Below, piece by piece: positions 63,973-64,000 of a stretch of DNA of 64,000 nt. The translations under genes and the position numbers were made by a program. This DNA comes from Microbotryum silenes-acaulis (Eukaryota > Basidiomycota > Microbotryomycetes > Microbotryales > Microbotryaceae), in assembly GCA_003665825.1 (NCBI GenBank), contig QPFY01000011.1, positions 124,001 to 188,000 on the forward strand, read 5' to 3'. Within the stretch, counting starts at the first letter, position 1, and the number at the start of each line of letters is the position of its first letter. The notes beneath the pieces are model-generated. The model saw nothing but the letters and a program-made list of their open reading frames with translations, was not told the origin of the DNA and did not search any database.

Positions 63973-64000
63973 AGGACGAGTCAGGCTCTACTGACTCCAC

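Overview
This window looks like nuclear DNA of a basidiomycete fungus, probably a Pucciniomycotina yeast or relative (inference). Every recognisable gene is eukaryotic, most carry many short introns of about 45-110 bp, and one transposase resembles the KDZ type common in rust-lineage fungi. Protein names come from motif and family recognition in translated exons. No database search was possible. For most spliced genes the exon phases were followed from start to stop and close without conflict.

Left part (1-24 kb): a lysyl-tRNA synthetase (cut by the left edge) is divergent from TRM112. A tRNA-His gene follows, then a 5'-truncated LINE whose 3' end is repeated upstream and, in decayed form, downstream (3.7-9.85 kb). 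Next come the kinetochore gene NDC80 and a 13-exon BRCT-repeat genome-stability gene of the Rtt107/Brc1 type. After these are two unrecognised small genes (one with two membrane segments), a LEU5-type mitochondrial carrier and another unrecognised gene.

Mobile-element part (24-35.3 kb): an unrecognised multi-exon gene loses its 5' end exactly at a complete Copia LTR retrotransposon. A KDZ transposase gene with a reading-frame break lies beside it. Then come a perfect 30-bp inverted repeat with an 8-nt spacer and the 3' remnant of a short-chain dehydrogenase.

Right part (35.4-64 kb) is mostly ordinary housekeeping genes: gamma-tubulin complex protein 3, a ZNF706/At2g23090-like zinc-finger protein with micro-exons, a potassium-channel-beta-type aldo-keto reductase, a GPI-type chitin deacetylase, a secreted GH28 polygalacturonase, DPH4 with its start 6 bp from a divergent F-box/WD-like gene, a SIRT4-like sirtuin, a poorly resolved small gene, mitochondrial ornithine carbamoyltransferase, VPS26 and a GABA-permease-like transporter. 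These genes are not a pathway cluster. The most unusual parts are the nested elements and palindrome at 24-35 kb, the tandem LINE ends at 3.7-9.8 kb, and a few gene-structure oddities (dual-start LysRS, 8-nt exon, near-touching divergent starts).
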